Source: Sulfuricella sp. T08 (GTDB lineage: Bacteria > Pseudomonadota > Gammaproteobacteria > Burkholderiales > Sulfuricellaceae). From it: a stretch of 64,000 nt of DNA. The translations under genes and the position numbers were made by a program. Each line of letters opens with the position of its first letter. Position 1 is the stretch's first letter. The DNA is taken from contig NZ_DF967544.1 of the NCBI RefSeq assembly GCF_000971475.1, positions 24,478-88,477 on the forward strand, read 5' to 3'. The notes beneath the pieces were generated by a model. That model did not search any database. It was not told where the DNA came from and was given only the letters and a program-made list of their open reading frames with translations. Below are positions 61,513 through 64,000 of the stretch, piece after piece.

Positions 61513-62175
61513 TCAGGTCAGTAGCACAGCCACGATGCCGGTGAGGAAAATCCCGTCGAAAGTCCCTGCCCCGCCGATCGAGGCAAACGGCGTTCCCATT
61601 TTGCGAATGTCGTTAATGCGGGAAATATCGGCCCCGATCAATACGCCCAAGGTGCCGCTGATGTAGGCGAGCGGTGCGCTGTAATCCGGGTCGATGATGA
61701 GAGAGGCCATCGCCGCAACCAGTGGTGCGACAAAAATGGGAATGCCGATGCCTACGCCCGGTACCGGGCGGCTTGCTAGGCGGCACACCATGGATACCAG
61801 CGCCACCGTGCCGATCACGGCCCACAGACTGAGCAGGGGGTTATGCCGCAACAGGTAGACTGAAAAAGCCAGTGGCACCAGACAGCCGCCGACGTTGATC
61901 GCAACCACGGTCTTGCCGGTAAATTCCATCGGCGGCAATCTGAGCAGACTGCGGAACGGTTGCGGCATAGAAGGCGGTGGACCCTCTGTCTTGACGCTGA
62001 ACAGCGGCAGGTTGATCAGGCTGCCGAGCAGTGAGGTGAACAGCAACAATGTGGCGGAATTGGGCGACAGGCCGAGCTTGTCGAAGGCCAGGGTCAGGGC
62101 GCCGACCTGGACAAAAACCGCCAGCAGGCCAAACGCGACCAGAAGCAACGCGAAATAGAAAGGCGAAAACGGCAT
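61513..62175 (-). CDS. DUF1614 membrane protein
   Basis: This 220-residue polytopic protein has about six or seven TM segments and the DUF1614 pattern VAINVGGCLVPLAFSVYLL followed by ISGTLGVLIGADISRIND and ASIGGAGTFDGIFLTGIVA. The family is widespread in bacteria and archaea and has no known function. The conserved glycine-rich C-terminal motif suggests a transport or enzymatic core. Confidence 0.85.
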   Translation of the reverse strand: MPFSPFYFALLLVAFGLLAVFVQVGALTLAFDKLGLSPNSATLLLFTSLLGSLINLPLFSVKTEGPPPSMPQPFRSLLRLPPMEFTGKTVVAINVGGCLVPLAFSVYLLRHNPLLSLWAVIGTVALVSMVCRLASRPVPGVGIGIPIFVAPLVAAMASLIIDPDYSAPLAYISGTLGVLIGADISRINDIRKMGTPFASIGGAGTFDGIFLTGIVAVLLT

Positions 62176-62212
62176 GGTTTCATTTACCGATTAAACCTAG
62201 AAACGGCAGTTC

Positions 62213-62342
62213 ACCGTCAAGGACGCAAAGGAACGCAAGGGAAAACGAATGGATAGATGGGCTCTCTTTCCACCGGCTGGGTAGCCCCCAGTAATCAGTA
62301 ACCTATTTTGTCTTACCTCGCGTCCTTTGCGTCCTTGGCGGT
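62213..62342. repeat. Inverted repeat pair between mgtE and the DUF1614 gene
   Basis: The left arm (62213-62240) contains AAGGACGCAAAGGA and the right arm (62316-62342) contains TCCTTTGCGTCCTT. Over about 27 bp they are near-perfect inverted copies separated by 75 bp. The motif ACCGCCAAGGACGC is a familiar dispersed intergenic repeat. Together they fill most of the 208-bp gap. Confidence 0.75.
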
Positions 62343-62383
62343 TCAATAGCTTTTTTAGGGCAAACCCATAAAGCACCCTTTTA

Positions 62384-63826
62384 TTAAAGCAGGAAAATCG
62401 TGGCCAGGCCGAGAAAAATGAAAAAACCGCCGCTGTCGGTCACAGCGGTGATCATCACGCTGGAACCCACCGCTGGATCACGTCCGAGCTTGTGCATCAG
62501 CATCGGAATAAGCACGCCCATCAGCGCCGCCAGCAGGAGGTTGAGGATCATCGCTCCGGTCATCACCACGCCCAGTGCCGCATTGCGGTAGAGGAGCCAG
62601 GCGACCAGTCCGATGATGCCGCCCCAGATCAACCCGTTGACCAGACTGACCCCGAGTTCCTTGAGGAACAGCTTGCGGATGCTGCTGCCGCGAATCTGCC
62701 CCAGCGCCAGGGCGCGGACGATCATGGTCGTGGTCTGGTTGCCGGAATTGCCGCCGATCCCGGCAACGATCGGCATCAGTGCCGCCAGTGCCACGATCTT
62801 CTCGATCGATCCTTCGAATACACCGATCACGCGTGAGGCGATAAACGCCGTCACCAGGTTGAGGGCCAACCAGGTCCAGCGGTTCTGGATACTTTTCCAC
62901 ACCGTGGCGAACAAATCTTCCTCTTCGCGCAAACCGGCCATGGACAGCATCTCGTTGTCGGTTTCCTCGCGGATGTAATCCATCATCACGTCCACTGTCA
63001 GGCGTCCCACCAGCTTGTTGTTCCGATCCACTACCGGGGCGGAAACCAGGTCATAGCGCTCGAATGCCGAGGCAGCTTCGTCGGCTTCGTCGTCTGGATG
63101 AAAAATCACCGCATCCTCGGCCATTACCGCCGCTACGCTCGCCTCGGGGTCATGGACCAGCAGCCGCTCGAGGGACAGCACTCCCTTGAAGTTGTCGTTG
63201 CGATCCACCACAAACAGTTTGTCGGTGTGACCCGGCAACTCGCCAAGGCGGCGCATGTAGCGCAACACGACTTCCAGGCTGATATCGTCGCGGATGGAAA
63301 CCATGTCGAAATCCATCAACGCACCGACCGTGTCTTCCGGGTAGGACATAGCTGACTGCAGGTGGGCGCGGTTCTGTGCGTCCATCGACACCATCAGTTC
63401 CTGCAGCACGTCGTGCGGCAGGTCGGGGGCGAGGTCGGCGATTTCGTCGGTATCGAGCTGCTCGGCGGCGGCGAGGAGTTCCTCACTGTCCATGCTGGCG
63501 ATCAGGGATTCCCGCACCGCATCGGATACTTCCAGCAAAATGTCGCCGTCTCGTTCGACCTTGACCAGGTCCCAGACCTGCAGGCGCTGTTCCAGCGGCA
63601 AGGCTTCGAGGATGTAAGCAATATCGGCGGAATGAAGCTCGTCGAGTTTTTTCTGCAATTCGGCCAGATGCTGCTTGTGCACCAGCGTCTCGACTAGATC
63701 ATGGCGCGGCATGTCCTGTTTATGGACGAGTCCTTCTACCAGCTGATGCCTGCTCAGCAGTTCGACTACCTGTTGCAGTATCTCCTGCAGACTTTCCTGG
63801 ACCCTGGTTTTTTCAATTTCCGACAT
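62384..63826 (-). CDS. mgtE: Magnesium transporter MgtE
   Basis: MgtE is a homodimeric Mg2+ channel gated by cytoplasmic magnesium. The 480-residue protein has an N-domain (about 60-160, LHSADIAYILEALPLEQRLQ), two CBS domains (about 170-295), the plug helix and five TM segments with the pore motif GIGGNSGNQTTTMIVRALALG. The first 55 residues contain a repeated LVEGLVHKQ/LVETLVHKQ element not usual in the family. No M-box riboswitch is seen in the 174 bp upstream. Confidence 0.94.
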   Translation of the reverse strand: MSEIEKTRVQESLQEILQQVVELLSRHQLVEGLVHKQDMPRHDLVETLVHKQHLAELQKKLDELHSADIAYILEALPLEQRLQVWDLVKVERDGDILLEVSDAVRESLIASMDSEELLAAAEQLDTDEIADLAPDLPHDVLQELMVSMDAQNRAHLQSAMSYPEDTVGALMDFDMVSIRDDISLEVVLRYMRRLGELPGHTDKLFVVDRNDNFKGVLSLERLLVHDPEASVAAVMAEDAVIFHPDDEADEAASAFERYDLVSAPVVDRNNKLVGRLTVDVMMDYIREETDNEMLSMAGLREEEDLFATVWKSIQNRWTWLALNLVTAFIASRVIGVFEGSIEKIVALAALMPIVAGIGGNSGNQTTTMIVRALALGQIRGSSIRKLFLKELGVSLVNGLIWGGIIGLVAWLLYRNAALGVVMTGAMILNLLLAALMGVLIPMLMHKLGRDPAVGSSVMITAVTDSGGFFIFLGLATIFLL

Positions 63827-63904
63827 GCCGCCTGTCCCTTTGGTTTCCAGCCATCAACTTTCACCTTCGGCAAAACCGTGCGCGTTGCGCGCACAAGCCA
63901 AAAG

Positions 63905-63963
63905 CTGACCGCTGATTGCTGACAGCTATTTATTAGTAGGGCAAGGAAAAAGGGGGGGGGGGG
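63905..63963. repeat. Heptanucleotide repeat and G11 run upstream of mgtE
   Basis: GCTGACC, GCTGATT and GCTGACA (63905-63925) are consecutive 7-mers followed by GCT. A run of eleven G residues spans 63953-63963. Both lie in the leader region of mgtE. The G run is a likely hot spot for slippage or for sequencing error. Confidence 0.7.
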
Positions 63964-64000
63964 CGATAACGCCGGCCGGGGCCGGCAGGATCACGATTTA

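Noticed and set aside
63827..64000. Possible magnesium (M-box) riboswitch upstream of mgtE
   Set aside because: The leader holds short hairpins, heptamers and a G run but none of the conserved M-box blocks.

Overview
The window looks like a chromosomal segment of a betaproteobacterium, most plausibly a sulfur-metabolising member of the Nitrosomonadales (Sulfuricella/Gallionella-like). That placement is an inference from gene content: a cell-wall elongation locus mreBCD-mrdA-rodA-rlpA-dacA-dat-ybeD-lipB-lipA, the gatCAB operon, cyaY/lptM/lysA, a lysine/alanine-rich histone H1-like protein, and several sulfur-handling genes. No rRNA, tRNA, CRISPR array, intact insertion sequence or prophage was seen. 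Most of the window is ordinary core genome.

Layout. 1-4.6 kb: xth (leftward, cut by the window edge), pyrE, a DUF4124 protein, and a PAS/MCP chemoreceptor whose leader carries a c-di-GMP-I (GEMM) riboswitch behind a good sigma-70 promoter. 4.6-7.9 kb: gatCAB, leftward. 8-18.5 kb: one long rightward run of cell-elongation and lipoate genes with overlapping stops and starts. 18.5-24.5 kb: a sulfide/persulfide module (ArsR-rhodanese regulator, persulfide dioxygenase, MFS transporter, DsrE-like protein, TauE/SafE exporter). A nickel/cobalt efflux cassette (rcnA-like plus a CsoR/RcnR-type regulator) sits inside it, bracketed by 63-64 bp direct repeats. 24.7-28.1 kb: a PLP sulfur-amino-acid enzyme with an extra N-terminal domain, a class II glutamine amidotransferase and a cysteine desulfurase.

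28.4-34.6 kb: a methyltransferase, then a leftward group (DUF2238, small membrane protein, Dabb protein, TIGR02647-type protein, 23S rRNA methyltransferase, an ABC transporter split around mscL, an alpha/beta hydrolase). 34.8-36.3 kb: dbpA. 36.7-40.9 kb: a tightly coupled four-gene cluster of C39-like peptidase, RimK-type ATP-grasp ligase, GCS2-type ligase and N-formylglutamate amidohydrolase-like enzyme. It looks like a pathway for an unknown amide-linked peptide and is the best candidate here for an uncharacterised system. 40.9-49.9 kb: ferredoxin, MazG-like, VanZ-like, DHH phosphoesterase, a GGDEF-EAL protein, a 212-bp MITE-like element, cyaY, lptM, lysA and the H1-like gene with 162-bp internal tandem repeats.

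50-58 kb: a TetR-controlled RND pump followed by a HlyD/ABC-2 exporter whose permease is frameshifted. 58-64 kb: phosphate transporter with its DUF47 partner, an ECF sigma/anti-sigma operon, a DUF1614 protein and mgtE.

Cross-cutting signals. A shared operator, ATATAATCAAA-N6-TTTGAAT, lies in front of both arsR and the persulfide dioxygenase, linking the two halves of the interrupted sulfur module. Heptanucleotide repeats of different sequence lie next to gene starts at four separate loci (gatA, rlpA, lipB, mgtE). Interleaved inverted repeats with pseudoknot topology span the mreD stop and the mrdA start.
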